Below, piece after piece: positions 9,255 through 18,018 of a stretch of 64,000 bases of DNA. Numbering within the stretch: position 1 is the stretch's first letter; every line of letters begins with the position of its first letter. Source of the DNA: Bacillota bacterium (GTDB taxonomy: Bacteria > Bacillota > Clostridia > Lachnospirales > Lachnospiraceae); assembly GCA_023421505.1 (NCBI GenBank), contig JAEZTJ010000091.1, positions 1-64,000 of the forward strand. Direction: 5' to 3'. The notes beneath the pieces are model-generated. The model had not been told where the DNA came from and searched no databases. It saw only the letters and a list, made by a program, of their open reading frames with translations. Made by a program: the position numbers and the translations under genes.

Positions 9255-10271
9255 ATGAGTGACTTAGAAATCAAGGACAACAATATTATTAAGGAAAAGG
9301 AGATTAAATCTTTAAGCGGCGGCCTTATGCTTCTGTTAGTGATTGTGGGTAATATACTATCCATCCTTATGATCATATTCGGAGGTATCACTGCATATAA
9401 AGGCAACTCTGTACTAGGTGTCTTTTTAATCATCTTGGGCTCCGTATTAATTACAGCATTCCTTATCATGCTAGGAGGCTTCCACATTATTAATCCCAAT
9501 GAAGCTATTGTCCTTACGCTGTTTGGTAAATACTATGGAACGATTAAGAAGGAAGGCTTTTATTATACGAATCCCTTTGCAGTTGCCTTTAATCCGGCAG
9601 CGGCTCGTACATCAGTCGGCACTGGTACAACTGGAACAGTTGGTGCTACCGTACAGATTAATGCACCTACAGTTGGTGGTAAGAAGATTTCAACCAAGAC
9701 AGCTACCTTAAATAACGAAAAACAGAAGGTTAATGATGTACTTGGTAATCCAATCATTATTGGAGCTATTGTAATCTGGAGAGTAACGGATCCTACGAAG
9801 GCAGTGTTTAATGTTGAAAATTATAAGACATTTTTATCAATACAATGCGATTCAACAATCAGAAACATTGCAAGACTCTATCCATATGATACTATGGAGG
9901 AGGATTCTGATGAAAAGACACTCAGAGGCAGCAGTCAGGAAATTGCAGATAGCATGAAAAATGAACTGCAGCAACGGGTAAGTGAAGCAGGACTTGAAAT
10001 TAAGGAAGTAAGAATTACACATTTATCTTATGCGGAAGAAATTGCTGCAGCAATGCTTCAAAGACAGCAGGCAGTAGCCGTAATTGCAGCACGTCAGAAG
10101 ATAGTAGAAGGCGCAGTGAGTATGGTTAAGATGGCTATTGACCAGTTGGGTGAAGAAGAAATTGTGGTTCTTGATGAGGAAAGAAAGGCTGCTATGGTAA
10201 GTAATTTACTTGTAGTACTTTGTGGTAACAGAGATGCTCAGCCTATTGTTAACAGCGGTAGTATTTATTAA
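9255..10271 (+). CDS. SPFH/Band 7 domain membrane protein
   Basis: Two hydrophobic segments at about residues 24-48 and 53-75 are followed by an SPFH (stomatin/prohibitin/flotillin) domain: NPNEAIVLTLFGKYYGTIKKEG is the typical entry, and the domain ends in the RQQAVAVIAARQKIVEGAV helix. Such proteins form membrane scaffolds and often respond to envelope stress. It has a GGAGG ribosome site and is followed after 62 bp by a small Arc-like protein, which probably shares the transcript. A Thr/Gly-rich insert (about 116-140) lies inside the SPFH domain. The cellular role here is not determinable from the sequence. Confidence 0.88.
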   Translation: MSDLEIKDNNIIKEKEIKSLSGGLMLLLVIVGNILSILMIIFGGITAYKGNSVLGVFLIILGSVLITAFLIMLGGFHIINPNEAIVLTLFGKYYGTIKKEGFYYTNPFAVAFNPAAARTSVGTGTTGTVGATVQINAPTVGGKKISTKTATLNNEKQKVNDVLGNPIIIGAIVIWRVTDPTKAVFNVENYKTFLSIQCDSTIRNIARLYPYDTMEEDSDEKTLRGSSQEIADSMKNELQQRVSEAGLEIKEVRITHLSYAEEIAAAMLQRQQAVAVIAARQKIVEGAVSMVKMAIDQLGEEEIVVLDEERKAAMVSNLLVVLCGNRDAQPIVNSGSIY

Positions 10272-10300
10272 TTGGTAAAAAGTGATTTGGGCATTAAAGC

Positions 10301-10315
10301 GCCGCCGAAGGCGGC
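10301..10315 (+). promoter_or_regulatory. GC-rich intercistronic hairpin
   Basis: GCCGCC-GAA-GGCGGC forms a perfect 6-bp stem between the SPFH gene and the small downstream gene. No T-run follows, so it is more likely a processing or mRNA-stability element than a terminator. Confidence 0.5.
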
Positions 10316-10333
10316 CATGGGAGCTAGTGTAAG

Positions 10334-10585
10334 ATGGAAGAAAAGTTTGAAGCTAAGGAAGATAGACTTAAGGCAAGACTGGAAAGCATCAAAGAAATGG
10401 AACAAGAGGTTATCCGGAGAGAAAAGGCCTTAAAGGAAAAGGAAAAATCAAAAAAGCAAATTCTTCTAAGGCTTTCGCCAAGCCTTTGGAATGAGCTTGC
10501 TGCTTGGGCTGAGGATGATTTCCGTTCCATTAATGGACAGATAGAATATCTGTTGGCAGAATGCGTCCGAAAAAGAAAAGAATAA
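10334..10585 (+). CDS. Small coiled-coil / Arc-like protein
   Basis: An 83-residue protein. Residues 1-40 are a charged Glu/Lys helix (coiled-coil propensity). The C-terminal part (ILLRLSPSLWNELAAWAED then RSINGQIEYLLAECV) resembles the ribbon-helix-helix of Arc-type DNA-binding proteins. It follows the SPFH gene by 62 bp and is followed by a strong terminator, so it probably ends that operon. It may regulate the operon or interact with the SPFH scaffold; both are inference. A GGGAG sequence 11 bp before the ATG is the likely ribosome site. Confidence 0.75.
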   Translation: MEEKFEAKEDRLKARLESIKEMEQEVIRREKALKEKEKSKKQILLRLSPSLWNELAAWAEDDFRSINGQIEYLLAECVRKRKE

Positions 10586-10610
10586 GTATAATAAGGAATA
10601 GTTTGATGTG

Positions 10611-10652
10611 AAGACTCCCATTCTTTCGTTATTTGAGAAAGGGAGTCTTTTT
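10611..10652 (+). terminator. Rho-independent terminator
   Basis: AAGACTCCC (10611-10619) pairs perfectly with GGGAGTCTT (10641-10649) and is followed by Ts. It closes the SPFH/Arc-like operon. Confidence 0.85.
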
Positions 10653-10729
10653 AATGTTATTTTTTGTTTATTTATTGTTACCATTTAACAACTAGGCGTA
10701 AAAAAATTTGTCGGAAAATGACAAATTAC

Positions 10730-10757
10730 TTGTTTTTGGTAAATCATTTGGTATAAT
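10730..10757 (+). promoter_or_regulatory. Sigma-A promoter
   Basis: TTGTTT (10730-10735), a 16-bp spacer and TATAAT (10752-10757) lie 55 bp before the 126-residue protein gene. Just upstream, TTGTC-GGAAAA-TGACAA (about 10708-10725) is an inverted repeat that could be an operator. Confidence 0.5.
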
Positions 10758-10811
10758 ATAGCTAATCACATAAACTTATGTGAATACATTAATACAAAGG
10801 AGAAATAAAAC

Positions 10812-11192
10812 ATGGGCTTAGATATTAATAAGGAAAACATTATTAACAAAGGTGCTCTCGTAGGCAATTTTGGGGCAAAAGTAGATGCACCTAACGGCAG
10901 AGTTTGTTTACTGTTTGAAGGATTTTTTGATACCTCCTGCGCTGAGAAATTTTTTGGTGAGTACACCAAGGCAAAAGCAAGCGTAGACTTGAGCAAGACA
11001 TCTTTATATATTGATGCTAAGGGTCTGAAGCCATTCCCGCAGGAGGCATTAGATTCTGCTGGTGAAATTTACAAAGATTATTTAAGCTTCAAAGACATTA
11101 AAATAGTAGAGCCGGATAATGTGACTGCCAAGATGCAGCTTCATAGAGTTTTAAAGAGCAATGGCATTGAGGATAGATTCGAATTTGTTTAA
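10812..11192 (+). CDS. Hypothetical protein, 126 residues
   Basis: A soluble protein without signal or membrane segment. The alternation of short strands and helices (GRVCLLFEGFFDTSCAEKFF; SKTSLYIDAKGLKPFPQEAL; FKDIKIVEP) recalls a STAS-like fold, but no family motif was recognised. It is monocistronic, with its own promoter (TATAAT at 10752), an AGGAG ribosome site and a strong bidirectional terminator downstream. The gene is clearly real from these signals; the function is unknown. Confidence 0.8.
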   Translation: MGLDINKENIINKGALVGNFGAKVDAPNGRVCLLFEGFFDTSCAEKFFGEYTKAKASVDLSKTSLYIDAKGLKPFPQEALDSAGEIYKDYLSFKDIKIVEPDNVTAKMQLHRVLKSNGIEDRFEFV

Positions 11193-11282
11193 TTGAATTA
11201 ATGTGAATACAATACTTACAGTTAATGATTTTTCGCAATTACAAATATTGCTACTTATTTAAAATTATATTGCTTTATATAG

Positions 11283-11329
11283 TTGTACTCCAAATATTAG
11301 TTTTCATCTAGTATTTGGAGTACAATTTA
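11283..11329. terminator. Bidirectional terminator
   Basis: A perfect 14-bp inverted repeat TTGTACTCCAAATA / TATTTGGAGTACAA (11283-11296 and 11312-11325) is flanked by A/T-rich tails. It lies between convergent genes and should stop transcription from both sides. Confidence 0.85.
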
Positions 11330-11342
11330 TTTATTATAGTTA

Positions 11343-12323
11343 CTAATATTCAAATAAGATACCACAAGTCGTAAATGAGGCACCGATCGACCACATTATA
11401 AGCTTATCACCCCGATTTATATTACCTTTTTTGATCATCTCATGCAAGGTTAAAAACGGTGAGGAAGTTCCGGTATATCCATATTCATTCCCGATAAAGG
11501 GAGCTTTATTTTCATCGATTCCAAAATGATTTCTTAATCGATCAACATTTTGGGCAGCTGCCTGTGACATACAGATTAACTTAATATCATCTATTGTTAA
11601 TTGATTTCTGCTTAACAATTTTTCTACTTGATCAATGGCTTCCTGCCCAATATCGATTTTCCATGGGCCCAGAGATGTTTTCTTTTCATTTTTATGTACC
11701 TCTCTATATATTCCAGATAAACCGCAGCCGGGGAACATCATAAAATGCGGTTCATCAGTGATTGTTGAGTATACGGTATCTAAAATACTGCCTTCCTCCT
11801 CAGTTCTTTCCAAAATAGCAGCACAGCCTAAATCACCAAAATAACTATATAGAATAGAATCGTCTCTGGTATGCTTGGAGGCATAGTCTGCACCAATTAA
11901 CAGCGCCCGCTTAAAACATTTTGAATTAGTCATATGTTTCATTGCGGTATCAAAACCTACAACCATACCAACGCAGTTAGCATTTAAATCAAAGGCTAAG
12001 GCCTCTCTTTTTCCTTCTATTGCATTATGAATTAAGGTTGCTTGAGAAGGAATTGTGAATTCCGGATACTGACTTGTGAAAATAATCAGATCAATATCTG
12101 AGCCCTTTAGTCCTGTTTGTGCTAAAACCTTTTGTGTTACAGCAATTCCTAAGGAAAGGGTAGTTTCTTCATCATTTTTTACTATTTTTCTTTTATCCTG
12201 CCCACTGTTTTCATAGAACTGCGTATAATCCTGTCCTCTTTCTTTGAAATGATCAATGTAATAATCATTTCCTACTACATTTTCTGGAAAATAGGTAGCT
12301 ACACCGGTAATCTTAATCTTCAA
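11343..12323 (-). CDS. Ketoacyl-ACP synthase III-like protein, unusual active site
   Basis: A thiolase-fold protein of 326 residues, the length of FabH. The nucleophile region is present (LNANCVGMVVGFD, Cys117), as are the SQYPEFTIPSQATLIH segment and the C-terminal DKLIMWSIGASFTTCGILFEY typical of the family. The FabH HQAN box is replaced by SQAAAQN (Ser253 where the catalytic His is expected), and the GNTS-type Asn is replaced in EYGYTGTSSPF (Tyr283). It therefore probably does not carry out the usual decarboxylative condensation; an acyltransferase or other thioester chemistry is possible. An AGGAGG site fixes the start. It is a lone gene with no lipid or polyketide partners here. Confidence 0.8.
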   Translation of the reverse strand: MKIKITGVATYFPENVVGNDYYIDHFKERGQDYTQFYENSGQDKRKIVKNDEETTLSLGIAVTQKVLAQTGLKGSDIDLIIFTSQYPEFTIPSQATLIHNAIEGKREALAFDLNANCVGMVVGFDTAMKHMTNSKCFKRALLIGADYASKHTRDDSILYSYFGDLGCAAILERTEEEGSILDTVYSTITDEPHFMMFPGCGLSGIYREVHKNEKKTSLGPWKIDIGQEAIDQVEKLLSRNQLTIDDIKLICMSQAAAQNVDRLRNHFGIDENKAPFIGNEYGYTGTSSPFLTLHEMIKKGNINRGDKLIMWSIGASFTTCGILFEY

Positions 12324-12700
12324 TATAAATTCCTCCTTTGTATGTGCTTCTTATGTGATATTGTTGTATCAACAATAAAGCCACAGAAAACATTATCTCC
12401 CTTTAGGTCAGTAAGCAAATTGATTGCTTTGTTAAGATGGAGATATTTTTACCGAAAACTTTGGGGTATATACTAATAATTTGTCAAATACTGATGAAAA
12501 ATGTTTATAATATGGATAATATACCAAATAATTACCATATAGTAAAGTGCGAATAATTGCCCATTTATACTATATTTCGATTGCATTTATTAAAATAATT
12601 GATATAATACCACATAGATACTGGTTGAGACAAAATAATTGCAGAGTAGATGATTAGGAAGCGTTAAGATAAAAGGTGATTAGCCTGGGAGGATTGGCAG
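12324..12700. other. Divergent intergenic region with promoter
   Basis: A 377-bp spacer. A plus-strand promoter TTGCAT (12581-12586) - 16 bp - TATAAT (12603-12608) fits the HAD phosphatase gene. The remainder is AT-rich with no recognised RNA element or coding frame. Confidence 0.5.
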
Positions 12701-13516
12701 ATGCATTACAAGATGATAGCACTTGATTTAGACGGGACATTGAATAATGACCAAAAAATAATTACACAAAGGACAAGGGATGCCTTGCTTTCAGTCCAAA
12801 GACAGGGAGTTATTGTAGTTCTTGCTTCCGGACGTCCGGCGCCGGGACTTAAGAGGGAAAGTGACGCGCTTATGCTTAAACAATATAACGGCCTGCTATC
12901 TTCTTATAATGGCGGCAAGGTGGTGGAAGCTGCAACCAATAAGGTTTTATATGAAAAAAGTCTGCCTAACGAGACAGCGGTAAGACTACTAAAGTATATT
13001 GAAGCATTTCCGGTTACCCCTATGGTAGATGATGGAAAAGATTATTATGCAGTTGACAAAGAAGCTTTTATGGTGGGGTATGAAAGCAGGTTGAATAATC
13101 TTGGTATAAAGGTAGTAGGTAATGTTGCCGATGAAGTGGATTTTAACCCTGTAAAGGTTTTAATTGCTGCACCGAATGATGTATTAATATCAGTAGCGGA
13201 GCAAATTATGGAGCCCTTTAACGAAGAATTGTCTTTTGTACAGTCAACCCCCTTCTTTCTTGAAGCAACTGTAAAAGGAATTAATAAGGCAAGCTCTCTA
13301 GAAGCAATCTGCGAGCTTAAAAATATAAAGCCGGAGGAAGTGATTGCCTTCGGTGATGAACAAAATGATATAAAAATGCTGCAATTTGCTGGACTTGGTG
13401 TTGCGATGGGGAATGCCAGTGAGAAGTTAAAGGCAGTAGCGGATGAAGTAACCCTATCAAATAATGAAGATGGGATAGCACATACACTGGAAAAATATTT
13501 TGATCTTTCCATCTAG
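12701..13516 (+). CDS. Cof-type HAD-IIB family phosphatase
   Basis: A soluble haloacid dehalogenase-type hydrolase of 271 residues. Motif I is ALDLDGTLNN (nucleophile D9, acid/base D11), motif II is the VLASGRP serine, and motif IV is GDEQNDIKML with VAMGNASEKLKAVAD, all typical of Cof/YidA-type sugar phosphatases. The C2B cap lies at about residues 85-185. A GGGAGG ribosome site precedes the ATG, and a perfect 13-bp terminator follows. The substrate, probably a small phosphorylated metabolite, cannot be read from the sequence. Confidence 0.93.
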   Translation: MHYKMIALDLDGTLNNDQKIITQRTRDALLSVQRQGVIVVLASGRPAPGLKRESDALMLKQYNGLLSSYNGGKVVEAATNKVLYEKSLPNETAVRLLKYIEAFPVTPMVDDGKDYYAVDKEAFMVGYESRLNNLGIKVVGNVADEVDFNPVKVLIAAPNDVLISVAEQIMEPFNEELSFVQSTPFFLEATVKGINKASSLEAICELKNIKPEEVIAFGDEQNDIKMLQFAGLGVAMGNASEKLKAVADEVTLSNNEDGIAHTLEKYFDLSI

Positions 13517-13526
13517 AGACTATTAA

Positions 13527-13566
13527 AAAACTGCTAAGATGCTTAAGCATTTCTTAGCAGTTTTAT
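13527..13566. terminator. Strong terminator hairpin
   Basis: A perfect 13-bp inverted repeat AAAACTGCTAAGA / TCTTAGCAGTTTT (13527-13539 and 13552-13564). It sits between convergent genes and can act in both directions. Confidence 0.85.
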
Positions 13567-13668
13567 TGATATCAACTAAATACGTTAACTATGTTATCCT
13601 TTCAAAAGCAAGGTGATACTATTTATTACGGACATTAATTTTTATATTACTTATTACCATTAGATATA

Positions 13669-15933
13669 TTATTCCTCCAGCTGGTTCAATCTGTTAATTA
13701 GCTCCAAGACCTCTTCTTCCTCAATAACCCCGGTTCCGAACAAAAGGGCTGCACGAAGAGGCGTATCTAAAAACATGGCTGCCATCATATCTGAGGTGCT
13801 TTCACCCATGACATCAGTGTCAATATCACTGTTTAGCCCAGTATATTTATCGATAATATTTTTTGCAAGCTCCTTCGCTTTGGGATTTGCCAGGATATCG
13901 CCCAAGGTACTGTTAAGATGGTATTTTTGTGGCAGCATAACAGTTGCTTCAAGCAATACTTCGGCAGAGACCATAATATCTCTTGAGGACTTACCTATGA
14001 GGATCTCATAGCTTCCTGTCTCAGCATACCAATCGTTGATAGCTGTATTATAATAAGCGAAGGCACGCTTATTAAGAACAAAGGTAACTTCCTTCGTCTC
14101 GCCGGGTTCTAAGGATACCTTATCAAAGCCCTTTAATTCCTTAAGCGGACGTATTACTGTACCACCCTTTGGTGCAACATATAGCTGTACAATTTCCTTG
14201 CCGGCTGTTGATCCGGTATTAGTGATCTTTACGGATACTGTTAAGGTATCGGTATCCTTTATACTGTCACGGCTTAGTTTTAAATCGGAGTATTTAAAGG
14301 TGGTGTAGCTAAGTCCATAGCCAAACGGAAATAATACCTCGGCCTTCTTCTTGTCATAATATCGATAGCCAACAAAAACTCCCTCACGGTATTCTACGAT
14401 ATCCTTTTCTCCTAAATAATAGAGATAGGATGGGTTATCCTCCAGCTTTAGCGGAAAGGTCTCAGCAAGCTTTCCACAGGGATTAGCATTACCGTATAAT
14501 AGATTAACAGTTGCTTCGCCTACTGCCTGGCCACCGAGATATACTTCAAGAATACCCTTAACCTTATCTGCCCAGGGCATTTCAACAGGAGAACCGTTAT
14601 GTAGTACAACCACTGTATTAGGCTGAACAGCGCTAACTGCTTCGATCAGTTTATTCTGACATTCCGGCATGGACATATGCTTTCTGTCAAAGCCCTCTGA
14701 TTCAAAGGAATCCGGAAGGCCGGCAAATATTATAGCTACTTCAGCTTGCTTTGCAGCCTCGCAGGCCTCATGAATCAATTCCTCCTTAAGGATATCCTCC
14801 TTCGTCTCATAGCCCTTTGCATAAAGTACCTCTGTGATGGAACGAACTGCCTCCAGAGCCCCAACTGTCTTGAAGGAATTAATATGGGAGCTGCCTCCTC
14901 CTTGATATCTGGGCTTCTTAGCAAAGCTTCCGATAAATGCGAGCTTTGTTTCTTTTTTAAGGGGTAAAATAGCTTCATTTTTAAGTAATACTGCACTTTC
15001 CTCGGCGGCTTTTCTCGCTAAGGTATGATGCTTTTCCCGATCGAAGATAATGTCGTCCTTCTTATTCTTTTTATATCGATATACCAGCTCTAGGATTCTT
15101 GTAGCTGCCTGATCAAGTACAGCCTCTTCAAGTTCGCCCTCCTTAACTGCTTTTACTAGCTTAGCATCGCTGAATCCGCCGGATGAGGGCATCTCAAGCT
15201 CGAGTCCTGCTATCAGACCCTTAACCCGGTCATTCACAGCACCCCAGTCACTGATAACAATACCATCAAAGCCCCATTCGTCTCTTAGAATATCTGTTAA
15301 AAAGCGTTTGCTTTCAGAGGCGTACTCCCCGTTAATTTTATTATAGGAGCACATAACGGTCCAGGGCTTTGCATTTACTACGGCACCCTCAAAGGCTGCC
15401 AGATAAATTTCTCTTAAGGTTCGTTCGTCAATCTCTGAGCTGGAGGTCATTCTCCTGTGCTCCTGATTATTAGCCAGATAGTGCTTTAGGCTTGTCCCCA
15501 CATTTTTACTCTGGACACCTTTTATATGATTAGTTGCCATCTCAGAGGCAAGATAGGGGTCCTCCGAAAAATATTCAAAGTTACGGCCACATAAGGGTGA
15601 GCGCTTGATATTGACAGCCGGCCCTAGGATAACACTGACATCCTCGGCCTGGCATTCCTCTCCAAGGGCTTCTCCGATTGTATGAATTAAATCTCTGTCA
15701 AAGGAGGAAGCGATGGCACTTCCAGTAGGAAAGCATACTGCCTCAATACTTTCATTAATACCAAGATGATCGCTTGTCTCCGACTGCTTTCTGAGTCCGT
15801 GAGGGCCATCGCTAACCATTACATTTGGGATATCCAGCCGATCGATCGGTTTTGTATGCCAGAAATCATAGCCAGAGCATAAGCCTGCTTTTTCTTCCAA
15901 GGTCATTTGGGAAACTAACTTATTTATATTCAT
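13669..15933 (-). CDS. Glycoside hydrolase family 3 beta-glucosidase
   Basis: A cytoplasmic GH3 enzyme (no signal peptide) of about 754 residues. The N-terminal barrel has SDGPHGLRKQ, the GRNFEYFSEDP segment and the nucleophile Asp229 in VISDWGAV. The second domain contains the GGGSSHIN loop. The C-terminal fibronectin III-like domain (about 555-640) has the usual GKEIVQLYV and RPLKELKGF motifs. Family members remove terminal beta-linked glucose or other sugars; exact specificity is not visible. A GGAGG site places the start at 15933 rather than at an ATG 12 bp upstream that overlaps the ribosome site. The leader is one of four structured leaders described separately. Confidence 0.93.
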   Translation of the reverse strand: MNINKLVSQMTLEEKAGLCSGYDFWHTKPIDRLDIPNVMVSDGPHGLRKQSETSDHLGINESIEAVCFPTGSAIASSFDRDLIHTIGEALGEECQAEDVSVILGPAVNIKRSPLCGRNFEYFSEDPYLASEMATNHIKGVQSKNVGTSLKHYLANNQEHRRMTSSSEIDERTLREIYLAAFEGAVVNAKPWTVMCSYNKINGEYASESKRFLTDILRDEWGFDGIVISDWGAVNDRVKGLIAGLELEMPSSGGFSDAKLVKAVKEGELEEAVLDQAATRILELVYRYKKNKKDDIIFDREKHHTLARKAAEESAVLLKNEAILPLKKETKLAFIGSFAKKPRYQGGGSSHINSFKTVGALEAVRSITEVLYAKGYETKEDILKEELIHEACEAAKQAEVAIIFAGLPDSFESEGFDRKHMSMPECQNKLIEAVSAVQPNTVVVLHNGSPVEMPWADKVKGILEVYLGGQAVGEATVNLLYGNANPCGKLAETFPLKLEDNPSYLYYLGEKDIVEYREGVFVGYRYYDKKKAEVLFPFGYGLSYTTFKYSDLKLSRDSIKDTDTLTVSVKITNTGSTAGKEIVQLYVAPKGGTVIRPLKELKGFDKVSLEPGETKEVTFVLNKRAFAYYNTAINDWYAETGSYEILIGKSSRDIMVSAEVLLEATVMLPQKYHLNSTLGDILANPKAKELAKNIIDKYTGLNSDIDTDVMGESTSDMMAAMFLDTPLRAALLFGTGVIEEEEVLELINRLNQLEE

Positions 15934-15938
15934 AATAA

Positions 15939-16027
15939 CCTCCATCTGCCGCCGAAACCTGCGAATTTGGGCAGCGCTAAATTTGCCGATTGAAAAATCT
16001 TCGATTTTTCTACCTAAACGCCTTTCA
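15939..16027 (-). promoter_or_regulatory. Structured leader element, family 1 copy A
   Basis: Read on the minus strand this leader holds an 8-bp hairpin GAAAAATC-GAA-GATTTTTC (15992-16010) and a second stem CTGCC...GGCAG (15946-15973) ending directly at the ATGGAGG ribosome site of the GH3 gene. It is about 80 percent identical to the leader at 48748-48841, which serves an unrelated permease gene. Confidence 0.65.
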
Positions 16028-16153
16028 AAATAATCTTAACAATTACCTTTTACTTCTATTTATTATAAGTTGTTTTTGGCTCAAAATCTACTAAAATATT
16101 ACATTAACCTTGTAAATTATTGAGTAGTATGCCAAAGGATTTTTAGGAATATA

Positions 16154-16196
16154 TAGACTGCTGCAAAATAGTAGTAGAATATTATGCAGCAGTCTA
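16154..16196. terminator. Hairpin, probable terminator
   Basis: A 12-bp perfect stem TAGACTGCTGCA / TGCAGCAGTCTA lies just downstream of the minus-strand DUF11-type gene. The following T-run is weak, so termination is likely but not certain. Confidence 0.55.
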
Positions 16197-16214
16197 TTAC
16201 TCAACATCTTTTGC

Positions 16215-17684
16215 TTAGTCGTTACAAGGATTCGTACAGCTAAGCGTCAAATTCACCAGAATATCCGCTTTTACAGGGAGAGCTCCCGCACCGAGGAAGA
16301 TTTGCGCATCCGGGGTGGTTGGAGTTACAGCTTCAACTTCATTCTCAATTAAAGATAAACCGACAAAGGTGCTGGAGACGATTAGAAAACTAATATCCCT
16401 ATGCGCGCTGCCGCTGTTTGGTATCAATAATTCTTTACAGGTTATCACTATTCTTCTTGGGCCGGTTATATCAATATTTAGCGGAACCTGTTCTTCGGTA
16501 TTTGCAAAGGTTGCAGTGCATCCGCTAAAATTGGTAAAACGCACGGTGATACCGCCGGGAATAAATAGATTATCGCTTACGTCTACTTTAATGTCAGGAG
16601 AGAGGCCAACACTTGTGATAATAAAGCGATAAGTTACAGCATTGCCCTCGATGCTGCAGCACTTTTGAGTAGTTAACTGCACGGCATTAATCACGGTAGA
16701 GCAGGAGGAAAAGGCTTGCGTTCCTGTTGCTGCTGCCGTAGCCAGATTCGTTACAGTATAGCTACCGGGACTGCTGACACCGGTAATTTGAATAGTGTAC
16801 CGAATAACGATCTGTCCGCCGGGTGCAAGCGTTCCTAAATTGCCGGATATCGTAATCTGACCGGAAGGGCCTACGTTGACGGTCAAGAAGTCAGGGGTAA
16901 CCGTTATGGCTCCTATTCTTAAATTGATTGGTATGGTGATCGTGTCATTAAACTGTACATTACTTAAAGGAGCATCTCCAATATTATTAACGGTAATATC
17001 ATAGTTGAGGAAAGCCTGATTATTATTAATCGTTGAAGAACATTCCTTAGTTAAGGAAAGCTCGCCCTCCGGATTACACGCGGGAACCAGAAAGCATTCA
17101 CAATCAAATATTAAGATATTGGTAGCAGCCTTAACACTGATCGGTTGAATTGCAACAGGATAGTCACCGACAATTTCTAATTGATACTCTACGGTAACAC
17201 CGACGTCGAAACGGCTGTTTGTCTCAATTTTTACAAACTGAAAGCCATCAGGAGCCGGACCTAAATTGGGGTCATTCGTAGTAAGGGTAAAAGGCACTGG
17301 TATAAAGCTTCCGCAGCCATCGATTTTTTCCCTGACAATTAAATTTGCAGCTAAAATAAGGTTACAAATAGGGATGCCTATGTTACTGATCCCTCTTGTT
17401 GTACTATTACAGTCAGTCATAAATTTATAGGTCCAATAGGACTTACCTGCTTCGGTATCAAGAGCCGGATTATTTACAACACGGCCGTCAGGCAGAGTTT
17501 GGCAGGCAGGCTGAATGATGGAAATTCCATTGTTAGGTCCACAGCAGCAGAGAACACTGTAGGGTGAACAGGAGCAGGGTTCTGCCGGAGGCACCCTAAG
17601 ATTGGATTGTAGGATACCATCAACTAAAAATGCATTTTGTGCCAAGGCATCCTGGCAGGGGCAAGGTTTTGATAATTCTGACAT
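16215..17684 (-). CDS. Cys-rich protein with DUF11-type repeats, possible spore-surface protein
   Basis: A 489-residue protein with no signal peptide or membrane segment. Residues 1-60 are unusually rich in Cys (CPCQD, CSCSPYSVLCCCGPNN). From about residue 205 there are DUF11-like beta repeats (ELSLTKECSSTINNNQAFL, NYDITVNNIGDAPLSNVQF, LGTLAPGGQIVIRYTIQITG), of the kind in large bacterial surface proteins. Further Cys residues recur through the protein. Cys-rich beta proteins without secretion signals are common in spore coats and exosporia, which suggests a mother-cell product, but no sporulation promoter was identified. Strong ribosome site GGAGA; monocistronic. Confidence 0.75.
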   Translation of the reverse strand: MSELSKPCPCQDALAQNAFLVDGILQSNLRVPPAEPCSCSPYSVLCCCGPNNGISIIQPACQTLPDGRVVNNPALDTEAGKSYWTYKFMTDCNSTTRGISNIGIPICNLILAANLIVREKIDGCGSFIPVPFTLTTNDPNLGPAPDGFQFVKIETNSRFDVGVTVEYQLEIVGDYPVAIQPISVKAATNILIFDCECFLVPACNPEGELSLTKECSSTINNNQAFLNYDITVNNIGDAPLSNVQFNDTITIPINLRIGAITVTPDFLTVNVGPSGQITISGNLGTLAPGGQIVIRYTIQITGVSSPGSYTVTNLATAAATGTQAFSSCSTVINAVQLTTQKCCSIEGNAVTYRFIITSVGLSPDIKVDVSDNLFIPGGITVRFTNFSGCTATFANTEEQVPLNIDITGPRRIVITCKELLIPNSGSAHRDISFLIVSSTFVGLSLIENEVEAVTPTTPDAQIFLGAGALPVKADILVNLTLSCTNPCND

Positions 17685-18018
17685 AAAATCTCTCCTTATG
17701 AATAGTATTGATGTTACAATATATTATATTCTGCTGTTTTTTTGTTGTGAAAATATTGTTTTTATGTAGAATTATGACGGATATTTAAGGATTGATAATA
17801 TTTTAAATGGATAAATGATTGCCGCTATGATAGAATTGAAAATAATAAAGTAAAATCCTTTTTTAACCATGTTTGTTAAAATCAAGAGAAAACTTTACTC
17901 AATGAATAAAACGAATAGTCAAATAAAAGAACGTAAATGTACAAATTGTAAAATATAATTTATAAAAGGTTTTGACACTCCGCATAAGTTTGATTTTTAA
18001 CAGGAAAGGAACTTACCA
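17685..18018. other. Divergent intergenic region
   Basis: A 334-bp AT-rich spacer between the Cys-rich protein gene and the two-component genes. A TTGACA (17972-17977) could be a -35 box for the regulator gene, but the matching -10 is poor. No other feature was found. Confidence 0.4.
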
